DNA of 54,503 bases from a virus. Where the stretch lies: the IMG/VR virus record IMGVR_UViG_3300031957_001318, positions 1 through 54,503 of that record, one strand, 5' to 3'. This document shows positions 40,028 to 47,718 of the stretch, piece by piece (the first letter of the stretch is position 1; the number at the start of each line of letters is the position of its first letter). The position numbers were made by a program, and so were the translations under genes. The notes beneath the pieces were generated by a model, which was not told the DNA's origin, did no database searches, and saw only the letters and a list, made by a program, of their open reading frames with translations.

Positions 40028-40470
40028 TGGCAGGTTCCGTAAATAAATGCATCATCATCGGCAATCTTGGCCGTGACCCTGAGATCCGCTCATTCTCAAA
40101 CGGTGGACGTGTTGCAAACCTGCGCATTGCCACGTCTGAGACTTGGAAGGATAAGAATACAGGTGAGCGTAAGGAAAAAACAGAGTGGCATTCAGTTGCC
40201 ATCATGAATGACGCACTTGTCGGAATTGTCGATCAATACATCAAAAAAGGCAGCAAGGTCTACATTGAAGGGCAGCTAGAGACCCGAAAATGGCAGGATC
40301 AATCTGGTGCTGATAAATATAGCACTGAGATTGTGTTGCGCCCGTACAACGGCGTTCTGACGATGCTTGATAGCGCCGGGTCTCGTTCTAACGGCGGATA
40401 TAGTGAGCCTAGTAATGGTCCGACTGTGGGCAGTGGGCTTGACGATGACGGCGATTCCATTCCATTTTGA
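40027..40470 (+). CDS. ssb: Single-stranded DNA-binding protein
   Basis: 147 residues. The OB-fold shows [20 protein letters not shown], then [40 protein letters not shown] and a [13 protein letters not shown]. The tail is disordered and ends in DDDGDSIPF, the conserved acidic tip that recruits other replication proteins. It would coat single-stranded DNA during phage replication and recombination. Confidence 0.96.
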   Translation: MAGSVNKCIIIGNLGRDPEIRSFSNGGRVANLRIATSETWKDKNTGERKEKTEWHSVAIMNDALVGIVDQYIKKGSKVYIEGQLETRKWQDQSGADKYSTEIVLRPYNGVLTMLDSAGSRSNGGYSEPSNGPTVGSGLDDDGDSIPF

Positions 40471-40485
40471 CGCTGTAAATAATAC

Positions 40486-40515
40486 TTGACACCCACACAC
40501 CGCGCCTTGTATGGT
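40486..40515 (+). promoter_or_regulatory. Promoter with overlapping hairpin, before GIY-YIG gene 2
   Basis: TTGACA at 40486-40491, an 18-base spacer and TATGGT at 40510-40515. A ten-base-pair palindrome (40497-40506 with 40513-40522, loop TTGTAT) covers the -10 box and could be a protein-binding site or an RNA hairpin. Confidence 0.65.
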
Positions 40516-40542
40516 GCGGTGTAGTCATATGGAGGTTAGCGC

Positions 40543-41088
40543 GTGACATATAAGCGCAAGGAAGTTATTGGCGGACTATTGAAAGATGTTTCTTTTACAG
40601 GCTTCCCTAGGAACATCACAATATACGGAATTGGAACACCAGAAACAGTTTATGTTGGAAGCACAAATCAGACTATAGAGTCTCGCATTCGTGCGCATGT
40701 TTCAATGGCTGTAGCAGGAAGTGACACGCCGATCCACATTTGGATGATGGAAAGAAAGTGTGAGTTTGATGTAATTCACTTGGAAACATGCGCAGCTGAT
40801 CGGCGTGAAGAAAGGGAACGGTACTGGATTTCACATTTTGGCGATGGCCTCCTAAATGTAACAGATGGTGGTCCCGGTATGTCTGGCAATCTATTTGCGG
40901 GAACCGGCCATGCTGAGAAAATTGCAAATAAATTGCGTCTAGGAACCAATTTCGCTTGTGAGGTATGCGGGGTAGAATTTTGGAGAAAGCCAAGGGATAT
41001 AAAACTTGGAAATACTAGGTTCTGTTCTCGCGCCTGCTATCAGTTCTGGCAAAAAGGTAAGCCTAAAAGAAGGGTTAAGAATAAATGA
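40543..41088 (+). CDS. GIY-YIG endonuclease with C-terminal zinc finger
   Basis: 181 residues, GTG start after GGAGGTTAGCGC. The nuclease domain is at about 26-110: ITIYGIGTPETVYVGSTNQT is the GIY and YVG pair, ESRIRAH supplies the Arg, and LLNVTDGGPG fits the end of the domain. A C-terminal zinc finger has CEVCGVEFWRKP and FCSRACYQFW. This combination is typical of homing endonucleases that bind via a short zinc-finger region. It precedes the methyltransferase gene with a 4-base overlap. Confidence 0.88.
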   Translation: MTYKRKEVIGGLLKDVSFTGFPRNITIYGIGTPETVYVGSTNQTIESRIRAHVSMAVAGSDTPIHIWMMERKCEFDVIHLETCAADRREERERYWISHFGDGLLNVTDGGPGMSGNLFAGTGHAEKIANKLRLGTNFACEVCGVEFWRKPRDIKLGNTRFCSRACYQFWQKGKPKRRVKNK

Positions 41089-41738
41089 CCGCAATAAAGA
41101 AAGAAGTTGTTATAGGAGATTGCCGACTTATCCTAGGCGATTGCATGGAAGTGATGCCTACGCTGGGCAAGGTTGATGCGGTGGTTACTGATCCGCCGTA
41201 TGGTATTGGGATTACAAAAAGTAATAGGCTTGCTGTTTCACGGGGGATGGGTGGTAAGTCTTGGGATGATGAAGTGCCTGACATTACTGCGCTTCCTAAT
41301 GTTTCAAAGATCATTTGGGGCGGTAACTACTTTGATCTTCAGCCGTGCCGTGGTTTTTTAATCTGGGATAAGAATAACGCTGGCAGAGATTTTGCGGATG
41401 TTGAATTTGCATGGACTAACATTGATATGGTGGCACGCAGAATGGTTTACCGCCCTATGAATATGGATGGAGGCAAACAACACCCCACCCAAAAACCAAT
41501 CGCCCTTATGCAATGGTGCCTTGGCTTCCTTCCTAATGCAGACACCATCCTAGACCCATTCATGGGCAGCGGAACAACAGGTGTTGCTTGCGTGAACCTT
41601 GGTCGTAAGTTCATCGGCATTGAACTTGACGAGGATTACTTTGACATTGCGTGCCGTCGCATTCAAGAAGCGTATAATCAGCCGCGTTTGGCACTTGACG
41701 AACCCGCGAAACCTGTGCAACAGTCTATTGAGTTTTAA
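41085..41738 (+). CDS. DNA methyltransferase (N4/N6-type)
   Basis: 217 residues. Motif IV is DPPYG (36-40), motif I is DPFMGSGTTGVA (about 161-172) and motif X-like sequences lie between them (HPTQKPIALMQWCLG). The order (IV before I) is the beta class. No target-recognition domain of a restriction system is nearby, so it may be an orphan that protects phage DNA from host restriction or marks it for packaging or repair. Confidence 0.93.
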   Translation: MTAIKKEVVIGDCRLILGDCMEVMPTLGKVDAVVTDPPYGIGITKSNRLAVSRGMGGKSWDDEVPDITALPNVSKIIWGGNYFDLQPCRGFLIWDKNNAGRDFADVEFAWTNIDMVARRMVYRPMNMDGGKQHPTQKPIALMQWCLGFLPNADTILDPFMGSGTTGVACVNLGRKFIGIELDEDYFDIACRRIQEAYNQPRLALDEPAKPVQQSIEF

Positions 41739-41749
41739 AGGAGGACAAA

Positions 41750-41977
41750 ATGCCAGTAACAACCTACAACAGCGAAATTGAGGCGCAGGTTAGCTATACG
41801 ATGGACCGGCAGCGTTTCAGCGATGAGGAGCCGGGCGACATTCCGACGAATATGGAGTTGCATGACTTGTGGATGTTCGGGCGCGCGTGGCGATGGTCTG
41901 AAGTTGTCGATACGTTCGGCAACAAAGGCGCGCGCGCGATTGAGCGGTTTATTTTTGACAATGTGGAGGTGGAGTGA
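41750..41977 (+). CDS. Hypothetical protein
   Basis: 75 residues, acidic, beginning MPVTTYNSEIEAQVSYTMDR, with DLWMFGRAWRWSEVVDTFGN and a short helical C-terminus. GGAGGACAAA is upstream. The stop overlaps the next ATG. No family recognised. Confidence 0.68.
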   Translation: MPVTTYNSEIEAQVSYTMDRQRFSDEEPGDIPTNMELHDLWMFGRAWRWSEVVDTFGNKGARAIERFIFDNVEVE

Positions 41978-42285
41978 TGGAATACGAGGTTGGCAAATGG
42001 TACGGCTGGAATGGTGGAGAGTGTCCGGTGCACCGATCCAGTAAAGTAGAAGCTATTTTTTCCGATGGCAGCGGGGCTGGTGAAGTTGTGTTTGCTAGGG
42101 ATTACGGATGGAATGGGCCATACTATCCCATCGCCTTCCGCATCATCAAGGAACACAAAGAGCCGCGTGAGTTTTGGATTAGCGAAAACGATGGTTACGC
42201 ACACCCAACAGAAGAAAGCGCGCTGTCCGATCCATTGACCGCTAAGCACGGCTATATCCACGTCCGCGAGGTACTACCCAAATGA
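41977..42285 (+). CDS. Hypothetical protein
   Basis: 102 residues. Starts MEYEVGKWYGWNGGECPVHR and contains YGWNGPYYPIAFRIIKEHKE, which reads like a compact beta-rich fold; the C-terminal part has YAHPTEESALSDPLTAKHGY. ATG overlaps the previous TGA and the stop overlaps the next ATG. Function unknown. Confidence 0.7.
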   Translation: MEYEVGKWYGWNGGECPVHRSSKVEAIFSDGSGAGEVVFARDYGWNGPYYPIAFRIIKEHKEPREFWISENDGYAHPTEESALSDPLTAKHGYIHVREVLPK

Positions 42286-42473
42286 CTAAACCCCACAACG
42301 TAGCGTCCATCACAATCACGCCGGGTGAGGACTTCCACCTTACCGTTAAGACCAGTGATGGCGGGGTCCTGCGCCTTAGTGGTGAAAACGCAATCCCGTG
42401 CTTTTTCACTATTGCCAATCTGGTGACTGACGATTACGATACTGACACTGACGAAAAACAACAGGTGCATTGA
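42282..42473 (+). CDS. Small hypothetical protein
   Basis: 63 residues, beta-rich N-terminus (ASITITPGEDFHLTVKTSDG) and an acidic end (DDYDTDTDEKQQVH). ATG overlaps the previous TGA, so it is coupled. No family name. Confidence 0.65.
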   Translation: MTKPHNVASITITPGEDFHLTVKTSDGGVLRLSGENAIPCFFTIANLVTDDYDTDTDEKQQVH

Positions 42474-42718
42474 TGATCTCCTACGCAACCCACAAAGACC
42501 CAGCCCGTATGCTGCGAATGGCGGTTCTTGACGATGCAACGCCTGCCGAGCGTGGTACAGTGCTGGAATACTGGCGCGGGGCAACGAATGTTGATCCGCA
42601 AGGAAAGCGGGCAGACGCATTCCGAACGGCGCGGCGACTTGCGGATGCTGGGCGCGTTGTGCTTATGCAGAAAAAGCACGGCATTGATGATTATTCTTAT
42701 AGGGCGGTGGTGGTGTGA
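42473..42718 (+). CDS. Hypothetical protein
   Basis: 81 residues from ATG 42473. Starts MISYATHKDPARMLRMAVLD, then GTVLEYWRGATNVDPQGKRA and RRLADAGRVVLMQKKHG, a mixed alpha/beta pattern that is frequent in small phage proteins. Coupled to the HD phosphohydrolase downstream. No function assigned. Confidence 0.66.
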   Translation: MISYATHKDPARMLRMAVLDDATPAERGTVLEYWRGATNVDPQGKRADAFRTARRLADAGRVVLMQKKHGIDDYSYRAVVV

Positions 42719-43248
42719 TGGAACGCTACGGAGACTGGATGCAGACGTACAGCGGAAAGCAATTCTGGCCGCTTGACCCAAAACCAGATGAAATTTTCAT
42801 GGAGGACATTGCACATGCGTTGTCTCTAATGTGTCGCTATGGCGGTCATTCTATCATGTTCTATTCTGTTGCTGAACATTGCTGCCATATCCATGATTAT
42901 CTTGACGATGAATTCAAGACGTGGGGACTGATGCATGATGCAAGCGAGGCTTACATTGTTGACATTCCGCGACCATTGAAGCCTTTCCTTGCTGGATACA
43001 AGGACGCAGAACGCAAAGTTATGGACGCGGTTTGCGATAGATTTGGGATGGATCATCATGAGCCTCCAATTGTGAAGAATGCCGACACCAGAATTCTTGG
43101 CGATGAGCAGAGGCAAGTAATGTCAGCTCCGCCTGCCCCGTGGTATCACACTGGCGATCCACTTGGCGTTAAAATTCAGTTTTGGGCACCAGAACGGGCT
43201 GAAAGCGAATTCCTTGATAGGGCCTATGCACGGGGGCTGCTGAAATGA
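42718..43248 (+). CDS. HD-domain phosphohydrolase (YfbR-like nucleotidase)
   Basis: 176 residues from ATG 42718. The HD signature is VAEHCCHIHDYLDDEF and LMHDASEAYIVDIPRPLKP, typical of YfbR-type 5'-deoxynucleotidases. These hydrolyse dNMPs and shape nucleotide pools. It stands directly before dUTPase and ribonucleotide reductase, so a pyrimidine-metabolism role is likely. The substrate cannot be told from sequence alone. Confidence 0.88.
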   Translation: MERYGDWMQTYSGKQFWPLDPKPDEIFMEDIAHALSLMCRYGGHSIMFYSVAEHCCHIHDYLDDEFKTWGLMHDASEAYIVDIPRPLKPFLAGYKDAERKVMDAVCDRFGMDHHEPPIVKNADTRILGDEQRQVMSAPPAPWYHTGDPLGVKIQFWAPERAESEFLDRAYARGLLK

Positions 43249-43673
43249 TTCTCCCCTACAAACTACTCCACCCAGCCGCCAAACCGCCCAAATTCTCCCA
43301 CGAAACGGACGCATGCTTTGATCTTACCGCCGCCGTCCGATACGACACAGACGGTAACAGCCGAGTCTATGACACGGGACTTGCCTTCCAAATCCCGAAA
43401 GGTTATTATGTCGAACTCGCCATTAGGAGCGGACTAGCATTTTCTGGAGGCTTTATTCTGGCCAATGGAGTCGGGATTATCGACTCTGGTTACATTGCGT
43501 CCGTTAAGTGCAAGCTTGTTTATCTTGGCGAGGGAAATCCAGATTGGCCGCGTGTCGGTGATAGAATTGCGCAGGGTCGCCTCGTGCGGCTTACAAAAAC
43601 GGAATTGCAAGAGGTACAAGAACTTGACGAAACAGAACGGGGAGAAAATGGGCTTGGGTCAACGGGGCGATAA
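43245..43673 (+). CDS. dut: dUTPase
   Basis: 142 residues with the dUTPase motifs in order: DACFDLTAA (motif I), IRSGLAFSGG (motif II), GVGIIDSGYIASVK (motif III), GDRIAQGRLV (motif IV) and the C-terminal RGENGLGSTGR (motif V). The trimeric enzyme hydrolyses dUTP to dUMP, the substrate of ThyX, and keeps uracil out of phage DNA. It overlaps nrdJ by 26 bases. Confidence 0.95.
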   Translation: MILPYKLLHPAAKPPKFSHETDACFDLTAAVRYDTDGNSRVYDTGLAFQIPKGYYVELAIRSGLAFSGGFILANGVGIIDSGYIASVKCKLVYLGEGNPDWPRVGDRIAQGRLVRLTKTELQEVQELDETERGENGLGSTGR

Positions 43674-45420
43674 CTATAAGCCGTTTCATAACCCAATGGC
43701 GGCGCAGATTTGGGATATGAAATACCGCCTGAAAGAACAGGATGGAACGCCGGTTGATATGACCGTGCAAGACACTTGGCGTCGTGTCGCTAAGGCTCTG
43801 TCTGTAAATGAGCCAGAACAAAAGGGCGCTTTTTATAGCGTCCTCGAAAACTTCTCTTTCATCCCTGCTGGTCGTATCAACGCAGGTGCTGGCACTGATC
43901 GGAATGTGACCCTGTTCAACTGCTTTGTCATGGGAACTATTCCTGACAGCCTTTCCGGAATCATGGACGCACTGAAAGAAGCCGCTATGACCATGCAGGC
44001 GGGTGGCGGCATCGGCTATGACTTCTCGACGCTGCGCCCGGCTGGCGCGCCCGTTAAGGGTGTTGCTGCTGACGCAAGCGGACCTCTTACGTTTATGGAC
44101 GTTTGGGACAGCATGTGCCGAACGATCATGTCGGCGGGTGTCAGGCGCGGCGCTATGATGGCAACCATGCGTGTTGACCATCCTGATATTGAGAAATTCA
44201 TTGATGCCAAGCGTGACCCTACCCGGCTTCGCATGTTCAATATGTCTGTGCTGGCAACCGATGCGTTTATGGACGCTGTGCGCAAAAATGAGAAGTTCCC
44301 GCTGCAATTTGGCGGGAAGGTCTACAAGTACGTTTCCGCGCGTGGTCTGTGGGATCACATCATGCAGGCGACATATGCTTATGCAGAGCCGGGTGTTATC
44401 TTCATTGACCGCATCAATGAGGAAAATAATCTGCGCTATGTGGAAACTATTGCATGTACCAATCCCTGCGGCGAGCAACCGTTGCCGCCTTATGGCGCTT
44501 GCCTGCTGGGGTCTATCAACCTTGCGGCGATGATTGATAATGATGGCGGGATCAACTTCACCAAACTGCGCAACACTGTAGCCGTTGCCGTTCGCATGAT
44601 GGATAACGTGATTGACGTGTCCAAATTCCCATTGCCGGAACAAGAGGCCGAGGCGCAAGCCAAGCGCCGGATCGGTCTTGGTGTTACTGGTCTTGCGGAT
44701 GCGCTGGCGCTTGGCGGCATTGTGTACGGATCGGATGCGGCTGTTGCATGGACTGATGACGTGATGCGTGAGATTGCGGTGGCGTCCTATTACACGTCCG
44801 CCATGCTTGCCAAAGAAAAAGGCGCATTCCCGCTTTTCGATCTTGACGAGTTTATGAAGTCGCCAATGATGCAGCGTATGCCACACGAGGTGCAGGATGC
44901 GGTTCGCAAATACGGCATTCGTAACGCGCTGCTTACGTCAATCGCTCCGACTGGCACGATCAGTCTTTACGCTGGCAACGTGTCGTCTGGGATCGAGCCT
45001 ATCTTCGCGCTGGAATATGACCGCAAGGTGATGCAGAAAGATGGTTCTAAGGTCACTGAGACTGTGCGAGACTACGCGGTTGACAAGTGGCGTCGGATGT
45101 ATGGTGATGCGCCGTTGCCAGCGTCGTTTGTGACGGCTCAAACCCTTGCGCCGATTGATCACGTCAAGATGCAGGCTGTTGCTCAGAAGTGGGTGGACTC
45201 TAGCATTTCCAAGACTATCAACTGCCCGGAAGACATTAGCTTTGATGACTTCAAGGACGTGTATATGACGGCGTGGGAAATGGGCTGTAAGGGCTGCACT
45301 ACATATCGCCCGAATGATGTAACTGGGTCTGTGCTTGAGGTTAAGAAAGAGCCTGAGAATGGCGCGTGTGAGTTGAAGGTTGATCCCTCGACGGGGCAAC
45401 TGATCAGATCTTGTGAATAG
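43648..45420 (+). CDS. nrdJ: Class II (adenosylcobalamin-dependent) ribonucleotide reductase
   Basis: 590 residues from ATG 43648 (in-frame extension upstream to 43465 is inside dUTPase and is not used). Key features are the LFNCFVMG cysteine near residue 92, CTNPCGEQPLPPYGACLLGS with the NPCGE active-site motif, MSAGVRRGAMMATMRVDHPD, and the C-terminal CKGCTTYRP redox pair. The lack of a partner small-subunit gene and the sequence style indicate the vitamin B12-dependent class. It makes dNTP precursors for replication. Confidence 0.93.
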   Translation: MGLGQRGDNYKPFHNPMAAQIWDMKYRLKEQDGTPVDMTVQDTWRRVAKALSVNEPEQKGAFYSVLENFSFIPAGRINAGAGTDRNVTLFNCFVMGTIPDSLSGIMDALKEAAMTMQAGGGIGYDFSTLRPAGAPVKGVAADASGPLTFMDVWDSMCRTIMSAGVRRGAMMATMRVDHPDIEKFIDAKRDPTRLRMFNMSVLATDAFMDAVRKNEKFPLQFGGKVYKYVSARGLWDHIMQATYAYAEPGVIFIDRINEENNLRYVETIACTNPCGEQPLPPYGACLLGSINLAAMIDNDGGINFTKLRNTVAVAVRMMDNVIDVSKFPLPEQEAEAQAKRRIGLGVTGLADALALGGIVYGSDAAVAWTDDVMREIAVASYYTSAMLAKEKGAFPLFDLDEFMKSPMMQRMPHEVQDAVRKYGIRNALLTSIAPTGTISLYAGNVSSGIEPIFALEYDRKVMQKDGSKVTETVRDYAVDKWRRMYGDAPLPASFVTAQTLAPIDHVKMQAVAQKWVDSSISKTINCPEDISFDDFKDVYMTAWEMGCKGCTTYRPNDVTGSVLEVKKEPENGACELKVDPSTGQLIRSCE

Positions 45421-45445
45421 CTTGCAATACTTGCAATTATGCAGT

Positions 45446-45478
45446 CGCCACCTATATAATGTAGGTGGCGGTTTTTCT
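45446..45478 (+). terminator. Terminator after nrdJ
   Basis: CGCCACCTA and TAGGTGGCG form a perfect 9-base stem (45446-54 with 45462-70, loop TATAATG), followed by GTTTTTCT. Confidence 0.9.
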
Positions 45479-45488
45479 ATGAGGGGTC

Positions 45489-45935
45489 ATGAATAGGAAT
45501 AGAGAAGGATACTTAGTTTCGGAAACGCATAGGGAATGCACTAATTGCGGAAGCATTTTCGAAAAGACAAGCAAGATGACGCTTTGCAAGAAATGTAATA
45601 GCACTAGAGTTAAGTCGCAAACTCCAGAGTGGAGAATGTTTCAGAGGGCTAAGGCTAGATGCAAGACTAGTGGGCTTGAGTTTTCAATTGACATTGACGA
45701 CATACACATTCCGGATACATGCCCAATCCTCGGTATGGAAATAAACATGAATAGCGGCAGGCCGGGTGCATACAAAAACTCACCAAGTCTAGATCGAAAG
45801 GATAACGACAAAGGATACATTAAGGGTAACGTATGGGTTATATCTCAGCTTGCAAACGCCATGAAGGGTGCCGCAAGCGTTAGTGACCTACATAAGTTCG
45901 CAGATTGGATCAATAGTGAGTTTCCGCGTTCTTAA
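45489..45935 (+). CDS. HNH endonuclease (homing type)
   Basis: 148 residues with GAGGGG before the ATG. Two N-terminal CxxC pairs (CTNCGSIFEKTSKMTLCKKC) form a zinc ribbon, followed by a core with CPILGMEINMNSGRPGAYKN, SLDRKDNDKGYIKGNVWVIS and LANAMKGAAS, typical of phage HNH homing enzymes. The gene is bounded on both sides by terminators, as a mobile insert between nrdJ and the downstream operon. Confidence 0.85.
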   Translation: MNRNREGYLVSETHRECTNCGSIFEKTSKMTLCKKCNSTRVKSQTPEWRMFQRAKARCKTSGLEFSIDIDDIHIPDTCPILGMEINMNSGRPGAYKNSPSLDRKDNDKGYIKGNVWVISQLANAMKGAASVSDLHKFADWINSEFPRS

Positions 45936-45952
45936 GGCTTGACACACCACTG

Positions 45953-45985
45953 CGCCTATGCTACCCACGGCATAGGCGTTTTTTT
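45953..45985 (+). terminator. Strong terminator after HNH gene
   Basis: CGCCTATGC (45953-61) pairs with GCATAGGCG (45970-78), loop of 8, followed by seven T. A TTGACA at 45939-44 lies just upstream, so a promoter may overlap; the hairpin then could act as its own early stop. Confidence 0.87.
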
Positions 45986-45999
45986 ATGGAGGTAATGCT

Positions 46000-46170
46000 G
46001 TGGTCAGATACGAGATTGAGCGTGGCGTTAACGCGCCGTGTCAACTTGTTTCCATCGTAAGTGGAAAGTCGTTTGGCGGAAAGGTTGACACTGAGTTTCG
46101 AAATTTTGTATGCGAAGGAACGCATGCTTACTGTATGAGCGTTAAGGAAAAATTGGAGGTAATGCCGTGA
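46000..46170 (+). CDS. Small hypothetical protein
   Basis: 56 residues, GTG start (46000) after GGAGGTAATGCT. Beta-rich (YEIERGVNAPCQLVSIVSGK) with cysteines in the second half. Its stop overlaps the GTG of the next gene. No family recognised. Confidence 0.65.
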   Translation: MVRYEIERGVNAPCQLVSIVSGKSFGGKVDTEFRNFVCEGTHAYCMSVKEKLEVMP

Positions 46171-46559
46171 TTGTTAAAGAGGGTATGTACTGCAAGACTG
46201 ATGACGGGAAAAAAGTTGGCCCGGTCCGTCGCACAAGCCAAAGACTTACTGACCCGTGGCCGTTTGTTTGCGACTACGATGGGACGAGCACTGAATTGCT
46301 ATATATCAGGGCTAACGGTGAAACTCAGAACGGTACAGGAGACTATACCACGCCGGACCTCATATCCGAATGGCCGTCCGATGGCCCTGTACGCACGGTA
46401 ACACGGCGGGAGATTGTGCCGGGAGTGTATGGGGCAGTCCGTGTGGATTGTCTTGGTTACACTGTCGTGATGCCGTCTCGGTCTCCCACCGAACTCCGCG
46501 CCGCCGCTGCAACCCTTATCGAAATCGCTGATGCGTTGGAGGATGGTAAAGATGAGTGA
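46167..46559 (+). CDS. Hypothetical phage protein
   Basis: 130 residues from GTG 46167, good ribosome site. N-terminal part has MIVKEGMYCKTDDGKKVGPV and PWPFVCDYDG; the C-terminal part PTELRAAAATLIEIADALED is a helix. The first half resembles small KOW or SH3-like modules. The stop overlaps the next start. Function unknown. Confidence 0.7.
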   Translation: MIVKEGMYCKTDDGKKVGPVRRTSQRLTDPWPFVCDYDGTSTELLYIRANGETQNGTGDYTTPDLISEWPSDGPVRTVTRREIVPGVYGAVRVDCLGYTVVMPSRSPTELRAAAATLIEIADALEDGKDE

Positions 46560-46737
46560 GTACGCATATCCGCAGGTAACGCAAGATGGTATCACGGGCG
46601 GCATGACCCTGCGCGATTGGTTTGCTGGGCAAGCGCTGGCAGGGCTTACCACCCTTGACGCTGACTGCGGCACGAAGGGTGTGGCGCACGATGCCTACGC
46701 CTTCGCCGACGCCATGCTAGAGGCCCGCGATAAATGA
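46552..46737 (+). CDS. Small phage protein
   Basis: 61 residues. ATG 46552 overlaps the preceding stop (ATGAGTGA). GGMTLRDWFAGQALAGLTT is a pattern frequent in small phage and prophage proteins; the rest is helical (AYAFADAMLEARDK). Coupled to the next microprotein by ATGA. Role unknown. Confidence 0.7.
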   Translation: MSEYAYPQVTQDGITGGMTLRDWFAGQALAGLTTLDADCGTKGVAHDAYAFADAMLEARDK

Positions 46738-46811
46738 CCCACGCCATCATCATCTTCGCAATCATCATCACGCCCGCCGTCTGGGCTGTATCGGGGTATG
46801 TTTGGGTATGA
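46734..46811 (+). CDS. 25-residue membrane microprotein
   Basis: ATG 46734 overlaps the previous TGA, and the TGA 46809-11 overlaps the ATG of thyX (46808). It is a single hydrophobic helix (AIIIFAIIITPAVWAVSGYV). The two ATGA couplings support that it is translated. Role unknown. Confidence 0.58.
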   Translation: MTHAIIIFAIIITPAVWAVSGYVWV

Positions 46812-47479
46812 AAGCAGAATATGTAGACCATATGGGCGATGACCTTAGCGTGGTGAATGCCGCGCGGGTTTCTTTTGATAAGGTCAGTGAGTGGGACGAA
46901 CACGCCAGCCAGCAACTAGGCGCACAGACTCTGCTCGGCCCAGACACCCGCCTAATCAATTACCTAGCCCGTCACAATCATTGGACGCCGTTCGCTCATA
47001 CGTCCATCACCCTACGAATGGGCGCTCCCGTTCCGATCCGCACGCAATGCTTTAAGCACAAGCAAGGATTTGTCGAAAACGAGGAAAGCCGACGCTATAT
47101 CAGTTCTAGGCCAGAGGTGTTTATTCCAAAGCACTTTCGATCTGCGCCAGAAGGAAGCGTAAAGCAAGGTAGCGGCGGAATTCACCACGACAGCGATTGG
47201 TGGCTGGAACAATACAAGTGGCGCACTAAGGAGGCGGTTGACGCTTACATGGCTATGATTGATGATCATGTTTGCCCTGAGCAAGCGCGTTTCATCCTTC
47301 CGCAAGGCTGTGTCGTTAACTGGATTTGGACCGGCAATCTTGCATCTTACGCGCGTTTCTATAAAGAACGTACTTACGAAAAGGCGCAAGAGGAAGTGCA
47401 AGACCTTGCACGCGCTGTTGCTGATATTATCAAGCCGCTTTACCCGCATTCGTGGGCGGCTCTAACGGAGGCTGTATGA
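46808..47479 (+). CDS. thyX: Flavin-dependent thymidylate synthase
   Basis: 223 residues from ATG 46808. The ThyX fold is shown by NYLARHNHWTPFAHTSITLR and IRTQCFKHKQGFVENEESRR, where the usual RHRxxSxNxxSxR signature is KHKQGFVENEESRRY. The change of RHR to KHK and S to F is notable but the rest fits. It converts dUMP to dTMP with flavin and folate, independent of ThyA. It is part of the dNTP cluster. Confidence 0.93.
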   Translation: MKAEYVDHMGDDLSVVNAARVSFDKVSEWDEHASQQLGAQTLLGPDTRLINYLARHNHWTPFAHTSITLRMGAPVPIRTQCFKHKQGFVENEESRRYISSRPEVFIPKHFRSAPEGSVKQGSGGIHHDSDWWLEQYKWRTKEAVDAYMAMIDDHVCPEQARFILPQGCVVNWIWTGNLASYARFYKERTYEKAQEEVQDLARAVADIIKPLYPHSWAALTEAV

Positions 47480-47718
47480 AACACAAGGAGTGGACGCAAG
47501 ACCAACGTGACTATATGTTCCGTGTAGGTTATACCCCGTCAACTACGGATGAAATCCTAACCATGAATTACTGCATTGCATGGATGGCAGCATGGAATAA
47601 GCCGTTTGAGGAATGGCGCGATGCAGGGTTTAACAATCATATGTATTCGCGCATCAAGCCGAAACGAAAACAAAAGCTACTTCGGTTGAATATTGAAAAA
47701 ATGGAGGTCAACCAATGA
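47476..47718 (+). CDS. Hypothetical protein
   Basis: 80 residues, ATG 47476 with GGAGGCT upstream. Polar helices with KHKEWTQDQRDYMFRVGYTP and AWNKPFEEWRDAGFNNHM, ending basic (KPKRKQKLLRL). Overlaps both neighbours by 4 bases. It may be an accessory protein to the replication genes; no family is recognised. Confidence 0.7.
   Translation: MKHKEWTQDQRDYMFRVGYTPSTTDEILTMNYCIAWMAAWNKPFEEWRDAGFNNHMYSRIKPKRKQKLLRLNIEKMEVNQ

Noticed and set aside
43465-43647. Upstream extension of the ribonucleotide reductase
   Set aside because: It overlaps the dUTPase gene and does not look like reductase sequence; ATG 43648 is preferred.
43591-44886. 431-codon open frame on the minus strand
   Set aside because: It lies wholly opposite the ribonucleotide reductase gene, which has all family motifs; a codon-bias shadow.
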